Below are positions 8,201-16,560 of a DNA stretch of 64,000 nt, piece after piece. Positions within the stretch are counted from its first letter, which is position 1, and each line of letters starts with the position of its first letter. The translations under genes and the position numbers were made by a program. The stretch is from Demequina sp. NBRC 110054 (GTDB lineage Bacteria; Actinomycetota; Actinomycetes; Actinomycetales; Demequinaceae), in contig NZ_BBRK01000005.1 of the NCBI RefSeq assembly GCF_002090115.1, positions 620,001 to 684,000 on the forward strand. Direction: 5' to 3'. The notes under the pieces are model-generated. The model did no database searches. It worked only from the letters and a program-made list of their open reading frames with translations, and was not told the DNA's origin.

Positions 8201-9440
8201 CCGAGGTCTCCCCCGACGCATCGTCCGCGACGTCGGCGACCGCCGCATCGTCCCTGACCCCGGCATCGCCCGCGACCTCGCCGTCGCCCCCGGCTGCGGC
8301 ATCGTCCATGACCACCGCGTCCTGACCGACCACCGCCGCGCCGATCAGCGTCGTGAGCGGCACCGCGAGGACGAGGCCGATCGAGCCGACGAGCGTGCGC
8401 ACGACCTCCTCGGCGATGTCGGCACTCGTCAACGTCAGCCCGATGCTCTGCTGGTACATCGACACGAAGAGGATGGTCGGCAGCGCGGCGCCCACGTACG
8501 CGAACGCGATCGTGTAGACCGTCGAGGCGATGTGGTCGCGACCGATGCGCATGCCGCGGCTGAACAGCTCGCGCCTTCCCATGTCGGGGCGCGCCGCGCG
8601 CAGCTCCCACACGGCCGAGGCCTGTGTGATCGTCACGTCGTTGAGCACGCCGAGCCCCGCGAGGATGATGCCGCACAGCACGAGCCCCGGAAGCGAGACG
8701 CCCCGGTACCAGAACTCGAGGTGCACCCCCTCCTCGCTCCAGATGCCCGTGAGCTGCGAGGCGTCGACGGCCCACCACGCGAGCAGCGCCGTGACCGACA
8801 GCCCCGCGAGCGTGCCGAGGTAGGCGGTCGTCGTGCGCGCGTTGACCCCGTGCGCGAGATAGAGCAGCACGAACAGCGCCCCCGAGCCCGTCACGAGCCC
8901 GACGATGAGCGGGTTGCCGCCGTCGAGCAGCGCGGGCGCGGTGAAGAAGATGATGATGCCGAACGCGAGCGCGAGGCCGAGCAGCGAGCCGAGGCCCCGC
9001 CATCGCGCGACCGCGAGCACCACGACGACGTACAGCAGGAACAGCAGCAGGATGGGGGTGTTGCGCTCGAAGTCGGAGAAGACCAGCGTCCCGTCCTCGA
9101 GCTGAAGCGCCCGGATGATGTCACCGGTCTCGATCTCGAGCGTCGGGTCGCCCGTCTCGAGCAGCGTCTGCTCGCCCTCGGACTCCTCGCCATCGATGAT
9201 GACGCCCCACGTGCCGTCGTCCGCGTTCTCCGACGTGACCTCACCCGTGACCCATTGCGCGCCGTCCTCGACGGTCTGCATCGAGCCGAGCATGTCCCAT
9301 GAGCTGGGCCATACGACCATCGCGCCGACGAGCGTGAGGAACACCACCGCCGCGACGGCGGAGCCGAGCACGATCGACGTGCGCTCGCTCGCGCGCGGCC
9401 GCTCGTCGCTCATCTCTGCGTGCGAGTGGCCCGCACCCAT
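8181..9440 (-). CDS. YibE/F-family membrane protein with an acidic tail
   Basis: 419 residues. The order is a His-containing N-terminus (GHSHAE), TM1 about 20-42, an extracytoplasmic beta-rich part (about 45-125), then six or seven membrane segments with the family block GLGVLNDVTITQASAVWEL. The YibE/F family is a multipass family of unknown function. The last 45 or so residues are Asp/Ala-rich with repeated DDA units; at the DNA level this tail holds three copies of the GCATCGTCC element within 90 bases. ATG 9440 is preceded by GGGGAG at 11 nt; ATG 9413 is an alternative that would lose GHSH. Confidence 0.85.
   Translation of the reverse strand: MGAGHSHAEMSDERPRASERTSIVLGSAVAAVVFLTLVGAMVVWPSSWDMLGSMQTVEDGAQWVTGEVTSENADDGTWGVIIDGEESEGEQTLLETGDPTLEIETGDIIRALQLEDGTLVFSDFERNTPILLLFLLYVVVVLAVARWRGLGSLLGLALAFGIIIFFTAPALLDGGNPLIVGLVTGSGALFVLLYLAHGVNARTTTAYLGTLAGLSVTALLAWWAVDASQLTGIWSEEGVHLEFWYRGVSLPGLVLCGIILAGLGVLNDVTITQASAVWELRAARPDMGRRELFSRGMRIGRDHIASTVYTIAFAYVGAALPTILFVSMYQQSIGLTLTSADIAEEVVRTLVGSIGLVLAVPLTTLIGAAVVGQDAVVMDDAAAGGDGEVAGDAGVRDDAAVADVADDASGETSVNGPDA
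8218..8307. repeat. cluster of three GCATCGTCC elements
   Basis: Copies start at 8218, 8245 and 8299, all in the same orientation, inside the 3' end of the YibE/F gene where they encode Asp-Asp-Ala. This is the densest group of the window-wide 9-mer (see findings). Confidence 0.7.
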
Positions 9441-9460
9441 CGAGTCAGGAGCTCCCCGGA

Positions 9461-10846
9461 TCAGGCGCCGAGGAGCTTCGGCGCGAGGTACTCGGACACC
9501 TTGCTGAGCGCGACGCGCTCCTGCTGCATGGTGTCGCGGTCGCGGATCGTCACGGCCTGGTCGTCCTTGGTGTCGAAGTCGACCGTGAGGCAGAACGGCG
9601 TGCCGACCTCGTCCTGGCGGCGGTAGCGCTTGCCGATCGACTGCGTGACGTCGAGCTCGATGTTCCAGTGCTGGCGCAGCTCGTCGGCGAGCGCCTTCGC
9701 GGTCGGCACGAGCTCCTCCGACTTGGACAGCGGCAGCACCGCGGCCTTGACCGGCGCGAGGCGCTTGTCGAGGCGCAGCACGGTGCGGGTCTCGGTGCCG
9801 CCCTTGGCGGTGGGCACCTGCTCCTCCTCGTAGGCCTCGACGAGGAACGCCATGAGGGACCGGCTCAGTCCGGCCGCGGGCTCGATGACGTAGGGCACGA
9901 AGCGCTCGTTCGTGGCCGGGTCGAGATAGCTGAGGTCCTTGCCGGAGTGCTCGGAGTGCGTCGACAGGTCGAAGTCGGTGCGGTTCGCGATGCCCTCGAG
10001 CTCGCCCCACTCCGAGCCCTGGAAGCCGAAGCGGTACTCGATGTCCACGGTGCGCTTAGAGTAGTGCGACAGCTTCTCCTGCGGGTGCTCGAACAGGCGC
10101 AGGTTGTCCGCAGAGATGCCGAGGTCCGTGTACCAGGCGTGACGCGTGTCGATCCAGTTCTGGTGCCACTCCTCGTCGGTGCCGGGGACGACGAAGAACT
10201 CCATCTCCATCTGCTCGAACTCGCGCGTGCGGAAGATGAAGTTTCCGGGCGTGATCTCGTTGCGGAACGACTTGCCGACCTGGGCGATGCCGAACGGGGG
10301 CTTCTGGCGCGAGGCACGCATGACGTTCTCGAAGTTCACGAAGATGCCCTGCGCGGTCTCGGGGCGCAGGTAGTGAAGACCCGAGTCGTCCGAGGCGGCG
10401 CCGAGGTAGGTGCGCAGCAGGCCGTTGAACATCTTGGGCTCGGTGAACTGGCCGCGCGTGCCGCAGTTCGCGCACGCGATCTCGGCGAGGCCGCCCTCGG
10501 GGGCGCGACCCTTCTTCTCCTCGAACTCCTCGAGCAGGTGGTCCTCGCGGTAGCGCTTGTGGCAGGACAGGCACTCGACGAGCGGGTCGACGAAGGCCTT
10601 GATGTGGCCCGAGGCCTCCCACACCTGCGGCGCGAGGATGACGGACGAGTCGAGGCCGACGATGTCGTCGCGGCTCGTGACCATCGAGCGCCACCACTGG
10701 CGCTTGATGTTCTCCTTGAGCTCGACGCCCAGGGGTCCGTAGTCCCACGCCGACCGGGTTCCGCCGTAGATCTCGCTGCAGGGGAAGACGAAGCCGCGAC
10801 GCTTCGCGAGCGAGATGACGTTGTCGAGACGGCTGGGTGCGGCCAC
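9461..10846 (-). CDS. glyS: glycyl-tRNA synthetase, single-chain type
   Basis: 461 residues, the size of the homodimeric (eukaryote-like) enzyme used by Actinobacteria, not the two-subunit type. It charges tRNA-Gly in the cytoplasm. Visible marks are the start [18 protein letters not shown], two Cys pairs (CLSC near 89 and CANC near 124) that form the zinc module, class II motif 2 with [20 protein letters not shown], and a C-terminal anticodon domain. GTG at 10846 is chosen over a longer frame because it follows GAGGAG at 8 nt and the family N-terminus begins there. Confidence 0.95.
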   Translation of the reverse strand: MAAPSRLDNVISLAKRRGFVFPCSEIYGGTRSAWDYGPLGVELKENIKRQWWRSMVTSRDDIVGLDSSVILAPQVWEASGHIKAFVDPLVECLSCHKRYREDHLLEEFEEKKGRAPEGGLAEIACANCGTRGQFTEPKMFNGLLRTYLGAASDDSGLHYLRPETAQGIFVNFENVMRASRQKPPFGIAQVGKSFRNEITPGNFIFRTREFEQMEMEFFVVPGTDEEWHQNWIDTRHAWYTDLGISADNLRLFEHPQEKLSHYSKRTVDIEYRFGFQGSEWGELEGIANRTDFDLSTHSEHSGKDLSYLDPATNERFVPYVIEPAAGLSRSLMAFLVEAYEEEQVPTAKGGTETRTVLRLDKRLAPVKAAVLPLSKSEELVPTAKALADELRQHWNIELDVTQSIGKRYRRQDEVGTPFCLTVDFDTKDDQAVTIRDRDTMQQERVALSKVSEYLAPKLLGA

Positions 10847-10937
10847 GGTGGTGCTCCTCGGGGGTGGGTTCGATGCTCGCGTCAGTCTATAAGCGACCGG
10901 GCCCACCTCGTGCCGCGGATGCCCTCGAACACGGCGA

Positions 10938-10967
10938 CGGCCCGGCTCCCCGAGGGAAGCCGGGCCG
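10938..10967 (-). terminator. terminator of the HU gene
   Basis: A perfect 10-bp stem (CGGCCCGGCT / AGCCGGGCCG) with a 10-nt loop lies 20 nt past the stop of the HU gene, upstream of glyS. Confidence 0.7.
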
Positions 10968-10986
10968 AGCGACTGCCGAGCCGCGA

Positions 10987-11265
10987 CTACGCGCCCCGCG
11001 CCGCCGCCTTGAGCTTGCTTCCTGCGCTGACCTTCGCGACGGTCTGCGCGGGGATCTCGATCGCCGCGCCCGTCTGAGGGTTGCGACCGGTGCGAGCCGA
11101 GCGCTGAGCCGTCTCGATCGTAAGGAAGCCGGGCAGGCGCACGTCGTCGCCGCGACCGAGGGCCTCGGCGGCCTCCGCCTCGAAGCCGGCGAGCACCGCG
11201 GCCACGGCGTCCTTCGACAGCTCGGCACGCTCGCCGATCCGTTCGATCAGTTCGTTCTTGTTCAT
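10987..11265 (-). CDS. HU-family nucleoid protein
   Basis: 92 residues, normal for HU. It begins [12 protein letters not shown] and has the [14 protein letters not shown] arm that inserts into the DNA minor groove. It binds and bends DNA without sequence specificity. There is no long Lys/Ala-rich tail as in mycobacterial HupB. GGAGAAAG precedes the ATG, and TATAAG just upstream is a likely -10. It forms a single-gene unit between two hairpins. Confidence 0.93.
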   Translation of the reverse strand: MNKNELIERIGERAELSKDAVAAVLAGFEAEAAEALGRGDDVRLPGFLTIETAQRSARTGRNPQTGAAIEIPAQTVAKVSAGSKLKAAARGA

Positions 11266-11383
11266 GAGCGCTCTTTCTCCTTATAGCTGGCGCCGCCTGC
11301 GCCCTTGCTGGACGCGCGACGGGGTTGGTGGCGATGCTCGCGCCGCGCGATTCCTCGCGGACGGCCGAGCATCGAGGCGTGTG

Positions 11384-11419
11384 AAGCGGCCCTCCCGTCT
11401 CTCGACGGAAGGGCCGCTT
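11384..11419 (-). terminator. strong hairpin, likely terminator of the ribosomal protein operon
   Basis: A 16-bp stem with one mismatch (AAGCGGCCCT... pairing with ...AGGGCCGCTT) and a TCTC loop. It lies 80 nt downstream of the bL32 stop on the minus strand and well upstream of the HU gene. Confidence 0.7.
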
Positions 11420-11475
11420 GAGGCGTCTCGTTGTCCGTGCGGCCCATCCCCATAAGCCCTCTGGACCGAGGCGCC

Positions 11476-11510
11476 GATCACCGGTGCGTTGTCAAGACCT
11501 ACCGGTGATC
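11476..11510. repeat. perfect 10-bp inverted repeat spanning the bL32 stop codon
   Basis: GATCACCGGT and ACCGGTGATC flank 15 nt. On the minus strand one arm is the end of the bL32 gene including its TAG. It could be a first termination or mRNA-stability hairpin for the zinc-free ribosomal operon. Confidence 0.6.
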
Positions 11511-11672
11511 AGGATCCACGAGGCCCTTCTGGACCGCGCGAACCAGGGGTCGCGGCACCCGATGGGTGATGCCGTCGACGGTGACGGGGACCAGGGCCGG
11601 CTGCTCGGCCTTCCACTGCGCACGGCGCTTGCGGGTGTTCGAGCGCGACATCTTGCGCTTGGGAACTGCCAT
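11499..11672 (-). CDS. rpmF: ribosomal protein bL32, cysteine-free paralogue
   Basis: 57 residues, starting [21 protein letters not shown], the bL32 signature. The zinc form carries two Cys pairs in the C-terminal half; none are present here. It would replace zinc-binding bL32 in the 50S subunit when zinc is scarce. It is last in a six-gene minus-strand unit. AGGGAAGG lies upstream of the ATG. Confidence 0.93.
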   Translation of the reverse strand: MAVPKRKMSRSNTRKRRAQWKAEQPALVPVTVDGITHRVPRPLVRAVQKGLVDPDHR

Positions 11673-11673
11673 G

Positions 11674-11796
11674 TCAGCCCTGCCTTCCCTTGAATCGAGG
11701 GTTTCGCTTGTTGATGACGTAGAGCTTCCCGCGGCGGCGCACGACCATCGCGCCCTCCTTCTTCGCGAGAGAGCGGATCGAGGCGCGGACCTTCAT
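11674..11796 (-). CDS. rpmJ: ribosomal protein bL36, cysteine-free paralogue
   Basis: 40 residues: [16 protein letters not shown] then [23 protein letters not shown]. The zinc form has three Cys and one His at the ribbon; here those positions are Ala, Val and Ile, so zinc cannot be held. It belongs to the 50S subunit. The start overlaps the bL31 stop by four bases and only one base separates it from the bL32 start codon, so translation is coupled. Confidence 0.93.
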   Translation of the reverse strand: MKVRASIRSLAKKEGAMVVRRRGKLYVINKRNPRFKGRQG

Positions 11797-12044
11797 CGGC
11801 CCTCCTTCGCGTAGCGGCGGTTGAAGCGGTCGATGCGCCCGGCGGTGTCCACGACCTTCGCCTTGCCGGTGAAGAACGGGTGGCTCGCGGAGGAGATCTC
11901 GACGTCGATCACGGGGTACTCGCGGCCGTCCTCCCACACGATCGTCTGGGACGAGGTCGCGGTGGAGCGGGTAAGGAACGCGAAGTCGGCGGAGCGGTCG
12001 CGGAAGACGACGGGCTCGTAGCGCGGGTGGATTCCCTTCTTCAT
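11793..12044 (-). CDS. rpmE2: ribosomal protein bL31 type B, zinc-free
   Basis: 83 residues of the longer type B form ([16 protein letters not shown] ... [28 protein letters not shown]) with no cysteine. The zinc form (type A) has a CxxC pair. In other bacteria the type B form displaces type A on the ribosome at low zinc and frees the metal. It lies in the middle of the operon, with 2 nt between the uS14 stop and its ATG. Confidence 0.95.
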   Translation of the reverse strand: MKKGIHPRYEPVVFRDRSADFAFLTRSTATSSQTIVWEDGREYPVIDVEISSASHPFFTGKAKVVDTAGRIDRFNRRYAKEGR

Positions 12045-12046
12045 GG

Positions 12047-12352
12047 CTACCAGCTCGACTTCGTCACGCCGGGGAGGTCGCCGCGCAGCGCCGCCTGCCT
12101 GAACGACACTCGTGAGAGCCCGAACTTGCCGACGTGGCCTCGGGGTCGGCCGTCGGCCGAGTCGCGGTTGCGCAGACGCACGGGGCTCGCATCGCGAGGG
12201 AGCGCGTGGAGGGCGGCCATGGCGTCCGCCCTCCCCTGCGCGGTCAGGTGCGGGTTGACCGAGGCCTTCTTGAGCTCCTGGCGGCGCTCGGCATAGCGGG
12301 CCACGGTGGCCTCGCGCTGGTGCTGGCGCGCGATCTTGCTCTTCTTCGCCAT
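12047..12352 (-). CDS. rpsN: ribosomal protein uS14, zinc-free long form
   Basis: 101 residues of the long uS14 type ([24 protein letters not shown]-terminal [24 protein letters not shown]) without the CxxC-x12-CxxC ribbon of the short type. It is part of the 30S head. The start shares one base with the bL33 stop (TGATG). Confidence 0.95.
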   Translation of the reverse strand: MAKKSKIARQHQREATVARYAERRQELKKASVNPHLTAQGRADAMAALHALPRDASPVRLRNRDSADGRPRGHVGKFGLSRVSFRQAALRGDLPGVTKSSW

Positions 12353-12519
12353 CAGCGGGTCTCCTTGAAGTCGACGTGGCGCCGCGCGATCTTGTCGTAC
12401 TTGCGGATCACGAGGCGGTCGGGGGTGTTGCGGCGGCTCTTGGTGGTGACGTAGCGCACGCCGGTGCCGGCGGTGGACTCGAGCACGATCTTGTCGCGCA
12501 CGTCCTTGCGGCCGGCCAT
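12352..12519 (-). CDS. rpmG: ribosomal protein bL33, cysteine-free paralogue
   Basis: 55 residues: [16 protein letters not shown] ... [23 protein letters not shown]. The two Cys pairs of the zinc form are absent. It is a 50S component near the E site. It overlaps its neighbours on both sides (bL28 stop and uS14 start) by one base each. Confidence 0.94.
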   Translation of the reverse strand: MAGRKDVRDKIVLESTAGTGVRYVTTKSRRNTPDRLVIRKYDKIARRHVDFKETR

Positions 12520-12758
12520 CAGATCTTCTCCCCGCTCGCGAGGAGGCGGGCGGCCACCGCATCGATGCCGTCGCGGTCGATGACCTTCAGGCCCTTCGTG
12601 CTGACGTTGAGGGTCACGTGCCGTCCGAGGCTCTCGACCCAGAACCGCTTGCGCTGGATGTTGACCTTCCACCGGCGGCTCGTGCGCCGGTGGGAGTGGG
12701 AGATGGTGTTGCCGAAGCTGGGGACTGCCCCAGTCACCTGGCATCGCTGTGCTGACAT
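12519..12758 (-). CDS. rpmB: ribosomal protein bL28, zinc-free paralogue and first gene of the operon
   Basis: 79 residues: [32 protein letters not shown], the bL28 core. A single Cys (position 6) remains of the four in the zinc form. It is a 50S component. The ATG at 12758 is 7 nt from a -10 box that overlaps a Zur-type palindrome, so the message is probably leaderless and repressed by Zur when zinc is plentiful. Confidence 0.94.
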   Translation of the reverse strand: MSAQRCQVTGAVPSFGNTISHSHRRTSRRWKVNIQRKRFWVESLGRHVTLNVSTKGLKVIDRDGIDAVAARLLASGEKI

Positions 12759-12765
12759 GCCGGAC

Positions 12766-12794
12766 AACTTAGTAATGATTCTCATTCGCGTCAA
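12766..12794 (-). promoter_or_regulatory. promoter of the zinc-free ribosomal operon with a Zur box
   Basis: On the minus strand TTGACG (12789-12794), a 17-nt spacer and TAAGTT (12766-12771) precede the bL28 ATG by 7 nt. The spacer holds the palindrome AATGATTCTCATT (12774-12786; arms AATGA/TCATT), the shape of actinobacterial Zur sites. The same box lies upstream of the plus-strand COG0523-like gene, whose own -10 TACAGT (12799-12804) ends 8 nt before its ATG. One operator can thus control both directions. Confidence 0.8.
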
Positions 12795-12812
12795 GTGCTA
12801 CAGTCTCACGCC

Positions 12813-13877
12813 ATGAGCACCTTCACGATCTCGATCCTCGCCACCCTGGACCCCGTGGTTCGGGCGGCGCTCGCCTTCCAGCTGGCCACCGACTCCCCCG
12901 ACACGGTCGTCGTCTCGCACGACGTCGACGAGGACGGCGTCCGCCACGTCGCCTCGGGCGCATGCGGCGTCGTCGAGAACGAGTCCGCGCCCCTCGAGCA
13001 CTCGTGCCTGTCGTGCGCGGTGCGCGAGGACGTCATCCCCACGCTCGTGCGGATGCGCGACGAGGGCTGCTGGGCTCACGCCGTGGTCGCACTCCCCGTC
13101 ACGGCCGACCCCGCTCCCCTGCTGCGCTCCCTCGAGCACGAGATGGGCCGCGCGGGAGTGCTCGCGGGCGCCCGGTTCGGCAGCGTCATCGCCGCGCTCG
13201 ATGCCGTCACGCTCGTGGACGACGCCTTCTGCGACGAGTGGCTCGACGACCTGGGACTCGGGCTGTCGAACGACGACGATCGCGTGCTCGCCGAGGCCGT
13301 CGGTCCGGTCGTGTCCGTCGCGGACGTCGTGCTGCTCCTGAGCGAGTCCGAGGTGACCCCCGAGGCACGCGCGCTCGCGACGCACCTGCGTGGCGAGGGG
13401 GCAGCCGTGATGGACGGGGTGCTGGGCGAGGTCGACGCCGAGCGCCTGCTGTCCCGCAGGGGGCGGCCGGCCGATGCGCTGGCGAGGATCGCCCCGGCCC
13501 ACCGCACGTCGCGAGTCACCAAGGACGAGAACGGCGTGTGGACGCTCGTGCTCGACAGCCCCCAGGCCTTCCACCCGGCACGGCTGCGCGAGAGCATCCA
13601 CCGCTTCGCCGATCACAACGTGCAGGCGCGCGGGCACTTCTGGGTCGCCTCGCGCCCCGAGGGCCTGTGTGTCTGGGAGGCCGCGGGCGGTCAGGTGCGC
13701 GTGGGCGAGCACGGCCCGTGGCCGTCCGCGCGCCGCCGCCGGACGCACCTGCGGATCACCGGCATGGGTGCGGATCGCGCCCAGATCGCCCAGGCGTTCG
13801 CGGACTCGCTGCTGCGCCCCGGAGAGGCGATCGACGCCGACGCGGACACCATGGAGGACTGGTTCCCGGAGGCCTGA
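12813..13877 (+). CDS. COG0523/CobW-like protein without a P-loop
   Basis: 354 residues. The N-terminal half keeps the layout of COG0523 metal GTPases, including the metal-site loop SCLSCAVREDV near 63-73 (a relaxed form of the CxCC motif), and the C-terminal half has the CobW_C signature (FHPARLRESI ... GHFWVASRPEG). The P-loop that should lie near residues 8-18 is replaced by LATLDPVVRAAL with no GxxxxGK(S/T). COG0523 proteins next to zinc-free ribosomal paralogues are thought to help zinc allocation; this one cannot be assumed to use GTP. ATG 12813 is favoured by the family start and by promoter spacing. Confidence 0.85.
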   Translation: MSTFTISILATLDPVVRAALAFQLATDSPDTVVVSHDVDEDGVRHVASGACGVVENESAPLEHSCLSCAVREDVIPTLVRMRDEGCWAHAVVALPVTADPAPLLRSLEHEMGRAGVLAGARFGSVIAALDAVTLVDDAFCDEWLDDLGLGLSNDDDRVLAEAVGPVVSVADVVLLLSESEVTPEARALATHLRGEGAAVMDGVLGEVDAERLLSRRGRPADALARIAPAHRTSRVTKDENGVWTLVLDSPQAFHPARLRESIHRFADHNVQARGHFWVASRPEGLCVWEAAGGQVRVGEHGPWPSARRRRTHLRITGMGADRAQIAQAFADSLLRPGEAIDADADTMEDWFPEA

Positions 13878-13920
13878 TCGCGTCGCAGAACGTGAACCAC
13901 CTGCGCGCTTGCTAGCGAGT

Positions 13921-13949
13921 TTGACAATGATAATCACCATACATACATT
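13921..13949 (+). promoter_or_regulatory. znuA promoter with a Zur box
   Basis: TTGACA (13921-13926), a 17-nt spacer and TACATT (13944-13949) stand 7 nt before the ATG at 13957, a near-ideal leaderless promoter. The spacer holds the perfect palindrome TGATAATCA (13928-13936) within CAATGATAATCACC, matching the AATGA...TCA core of the box at 12774. Zur bound here would cover the space between the -35 and -10 elements. Confidence 0.85.
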
Positions 13950-13956
13950 GGGTGTC

Positions 13957-14907
13957 ATGAAGATTCGCTCCTCCGCGGCCCTCGCGGCCGCCGCCTCGTC
14001 GGTGCTGCTGCTCAGCGCCTGCTCGACCTCGACCGACGACTCGGCCAGCGCCTCGTCCGACTCGGACCTGCCACTCATCGCGGCGTCGTTCTACCCGCTT
14101 CAGTTCGTGGCGGAGCAGGTCGGCGGCGACCTCATCGACGTCCTCCCGCTCGCGCAGCCGGGCGTCGAGCCCCACGATCTCGAGCTCTCCCCCGCGACGG
14201 TCCGCTCCCTGAGCAAGGCCGACCTGGTGCTCTACCTCACCGACTTCCAGGCCGCCGTCGACGACGCGATCGAGTCGACCGGCGTGACCGGCCTCGACGT
14301 CACCGACTACGTCACCCTCATGGACGGGGACGACGAGGACGAGCACGAGGATGAGGAGCACGAGGACGAGGAGGAAGAGGAGCACGACCACGGCGACGTG
14401 GACCCGCACTTCTGGCTCGACCCGACCCTGCTCGCCGAGTACGCGGACGCGGTCGCGGATGCCTTCGGGGAGATCGACCCCGACAACGCCGACACCTACA
14501 CGGCCAACGCCGAGGCGCTGAACACCGAGCTCGAGCAGATCGACGCCGACTACACCGAGGGCCTCGCCTCGTGCGAGCGCACGACGATCGTCACGAGCCA
14601 CTCCGCGTTCGGCTACCTCGCGGCGGCGTACGGCCTGACGCAGGAGTCCATCGCGGGCATCGATCCCGACACCGAGCCCTCCCCCGCGCGCCTGCGCGAG
14701 CTGCGTACGATCGTCGAGGAGACGGGCACCACGACCGTGTTCACCGAGGACGCCGTCTCCGCCAACGTCGCGAAGTCCCTCGCGGAGGACGCCGGCGTGG
14801 AGACCACGGTGCTCAGCCCGATCGAGACCGTCGCCGACGGCGAGGACTACATTGAAGTCATGAACACCAACCTCGAGACGTTGCGGTCCGCACTTGGCTG
14901 CTCCTGA
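13957..14907 (+). CDS. znuA: zinc ABC transporter substrate-binding lipoprotein
   Basis: 316 residues. A lipoprotein signal ends LLLSAC with Cys 22. The cluster A-I metal-binding fold is seen in SFYPLQFVAEQVGG, PHDLELSP, DPHFWLDP and SHSAFGYLA, each giving a zinc ligand. A His/Asp/Glu-rich loop (about 121-148) is the mobile zinc-collecting loop typical of ZnuA proteins, not manganese binders. It delivers Zn(II) at the outer face to ZnuB. It is the first gene of znuA-znuC-znuB-zur, and a Zur-type palindrome lies in its promoter. Confidence 0.95.
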   Translation: MKIRSSAALAAAASSVLLLSACSTSTDDSASASSDSDLPLIAASFYPLQFVAEQVGGDLIDVLPLAQPGVEPHDLELSPATVRSLSKADLVLYLTDFQAAVDDAIESTGVTGLDVTDYVTLMDGDDEDEHEDEEHEDEEEEEHDHGDVDPHFWLDPTLLAEYADAVADAFGEIDPDNADTYTANAEALNTELEQIDADYTEGLASCERTTIVTSHSAFGYLAAAYGLTQESIAGIDPDTEPSPARLRELRTIVEETGTTTVFTEDAVSANVAKSLAEDAGVETTVLSPIETVADGEDYIEVMNTNLETLRSALGCS

Positions 14908-15718
14908 TCTCACCAGCACCGACGCCCCCGCCGCACTCGATGCGGCGGGGGTTCACGTGTCTCTCCAGGGCAACGAGATCCTCCACGGGGTCTCCCTGAA
15001 GGCACATCCCGGCGAGGTCGTCGCCCTCCTCGGCGGCAACGGCTCCGGGAAGTCGACCCTCGTGCGCACCGTCGTCGGCGCGATCCCCGCGTCGGCGGGC
15101 ACGATCTCGATCTTCGGCCAGCCCGCGGACGCCAAGAGCCGCGCGCGCCTCGGCTACGTGCCCCAGCGCATCTCGGCCGGAGGAGGCGTGTCAGCCACCG
15201 CGAGCGAGGTCGTCGTCTCGGGCCTGCTCGGCGCGGGCACCGCGTCGCGCCACGGTCGACTAGGCGGTCTGATCCCTCCGCGCAACGCGAAGGCCCTCGC
15301 CAAGGAGGCGCTGCGCGAGGTCGGCATCGAGGACCTCGCGGGTCGCGACGTCTCCCGCCTGTCCGGCGGTCAGCAGCAGCGCGTGCTCATCGCCCGCGCG
15401 CTCGTCCGCAAGCCCGACCTCATGATCCTCGACGAGCCGATGGCCGGCGTGGACCTCAGCTCCCAGGTGCAGTTCGCGCACACGCTCGGGCACCTCAAGG
15501 ACCACGGCGTCGCGATCGTCGTCGTCCTCCACGAGCTCGGAGCCGTCGCGCGGCACATCGACCGCGCGGTCGTGCTCGACCACGGATGCGTGACCTACGA
15601 CGGCCCGCCGCCCAAGGACATGGGAGTGCACGCCCTTCCCGGCCACGACCACGACCACCCGCACGACGACCAGCGTCGCGACGACCCGACGATCTCGATG
15701 GAGGTGCCCGGCGCATGA
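14894..15718 (+). CDS. znuC: zinc ABC transporter ATP-binding protein
   Basis: 274 residues. Walker A GGNGSGKST near 46-54, signature LSGGQQQR near 156 and Walker B LMILDEP near 176 are all intact. A His/Asp tail (GHDHDHPHDD) may bind zinc. It powers import through ZnuB. The start is a TTG at 14894 inside the end of znuA; the next in-frame GTG would cut into the first strand of the ABC domain, so TTG is kept, but the exact start is uncertain. Confidence 0.92.
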   Translation: MAAPDLTSTDAPAALDAAGVHVSLQGNEILHGVSLKAHPGEVVALLGGNGSGKSTLVRTVVGAIPASAGTISIFGQPADAKSRARLGYVPQRISAGGGVSATASEVVVSGLLGAGTASRHGRLGGLIPPRNAKALAKEALREVGIEDLAGRDVSRLSGGQQQRVLIARALVRKPDLMILDEPMAGVDLSSQVQFAHTLGHLKDHGVAIVVVLHELGAVARHIDRAVVLDHGCVTYDGPPPKDMGVHALPGHDHDHPHDDQRRDDPTISMEVPGA

Positions 15719-16560
15719 TCGAGCTCCTCACGGACCCCCTGGTCCAGCGCATCCTGCTGGTCGGGCTCCTCGTCGGCATCACGGCGCCCGTCGTCGGCAC
15801 GTATCTGGTGCAGCGGCGCATGGCGCTGCTCGGCGACGGCATCGGCCACGTCGCTCTCGCGGGAGTCGCGGCGGGCTGGCTCGCGGGCTCTGCGGCGAAC
15901 CTCGCCGAGCAGGACGCCTGGGCGATCCCCGGCGCGGTGGTCTTCGCGGTGGCCGGCGCCGTCACGATCGAGCGCCTGCGCTCCCGTGGCGCGGCCGCCG
16001 ACATCGTCATGGCGGTCCTCTTCTACGGCGGAATCGCGAGCGGCGTGCTGCTCATCTCGCTCGCGGGCGGCTCGAACGCGAACCTCCTCGGCTACCTCTT
16101 CGGCTCGATCTCCACCGTGACGTGGAACGACGTGTGGTGGACGGTCGGCATGGGCTCGGTCATCCTGATCATCGGCATCGGGCTGCGCAGCGCGCTGTTC
16201 TCCGTGACCCACGACCAGGAGTTCGCCGAGTCGACCGGGCTGCCGGTCAACGCCCTCAACATGGTCGTCGCGGTGCTCGCCGCGATCACCATCACGGTGT
16301 CGATGCGCGTCGTCGGCGTGCTGCTCGTCAGCGCGTTGATGATCCTCCCCGTCGCGATCGCCCAGCTCATCACCAGGTCCTTCTCTCGGACCATGCGGCT
16401 CGCGATGGCGATCGGCGCGGTGCTGACGCTCACCGGGGTGTGGATCACGCTGTTCCAGGACCTGAGCCCTGGCGCGCTCATCGTGGTCCTCGGCGTCGTG
16501 GTCTACGCTGCCGTGGGTCTGATCACCACCCTGACGCACGTGAGGAAGGCTCCCGCATGA
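15715..16560 (+). CDS. znuB: zinc ABC transporter permease
   Basis: 281 residues with eight or so membrane segments and the ABC-3 family blocks RRMALLGDGIGHVALAG and SMRVVGVLLVSALMILPVA. It forms the channel for zinc with ZnuA and ZnuC. ATG 15715 overlaps the znuC stop by four bases. Confidence 0.94.
   Translation: MIELLTDPLVQRILLVGLLVGITAPVVGTYLVQRRMALLGDGIGHVALAGVAAGWLAGSAANLAEQDAWAIPGAVVFAVAGAVTIERLRSRGAAADIVMAVLFYGGIASGVLLISLAGGSNANLLGYLFGSISTVTWNDVWWTVGMGSVILIIGIGLRSALFSVTHDQEFAESTGLPVNALNMVVAVLAAITITVSMRVVGVLLVSALMILPVAIAQLITRSFSRTMRLAMAIGAVLTLTGVWITLFQDLSPGALIVVLGVVVYAAVGLITTLTHVRKAPA

Noticed and set aside
8181..10010. A longer YibE/F frame starting near 10010
   Set aside because: The added part is antisense-like frame inside glyS; ATG 9440 begins the family N-terminus.
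10847..10983. T-box leader for glyS
   Set aside because: Only a short gap precedes GTG 10846 and the clear hairpin at 10938 belongs to the HU gene end; no T-box sequence is visible.
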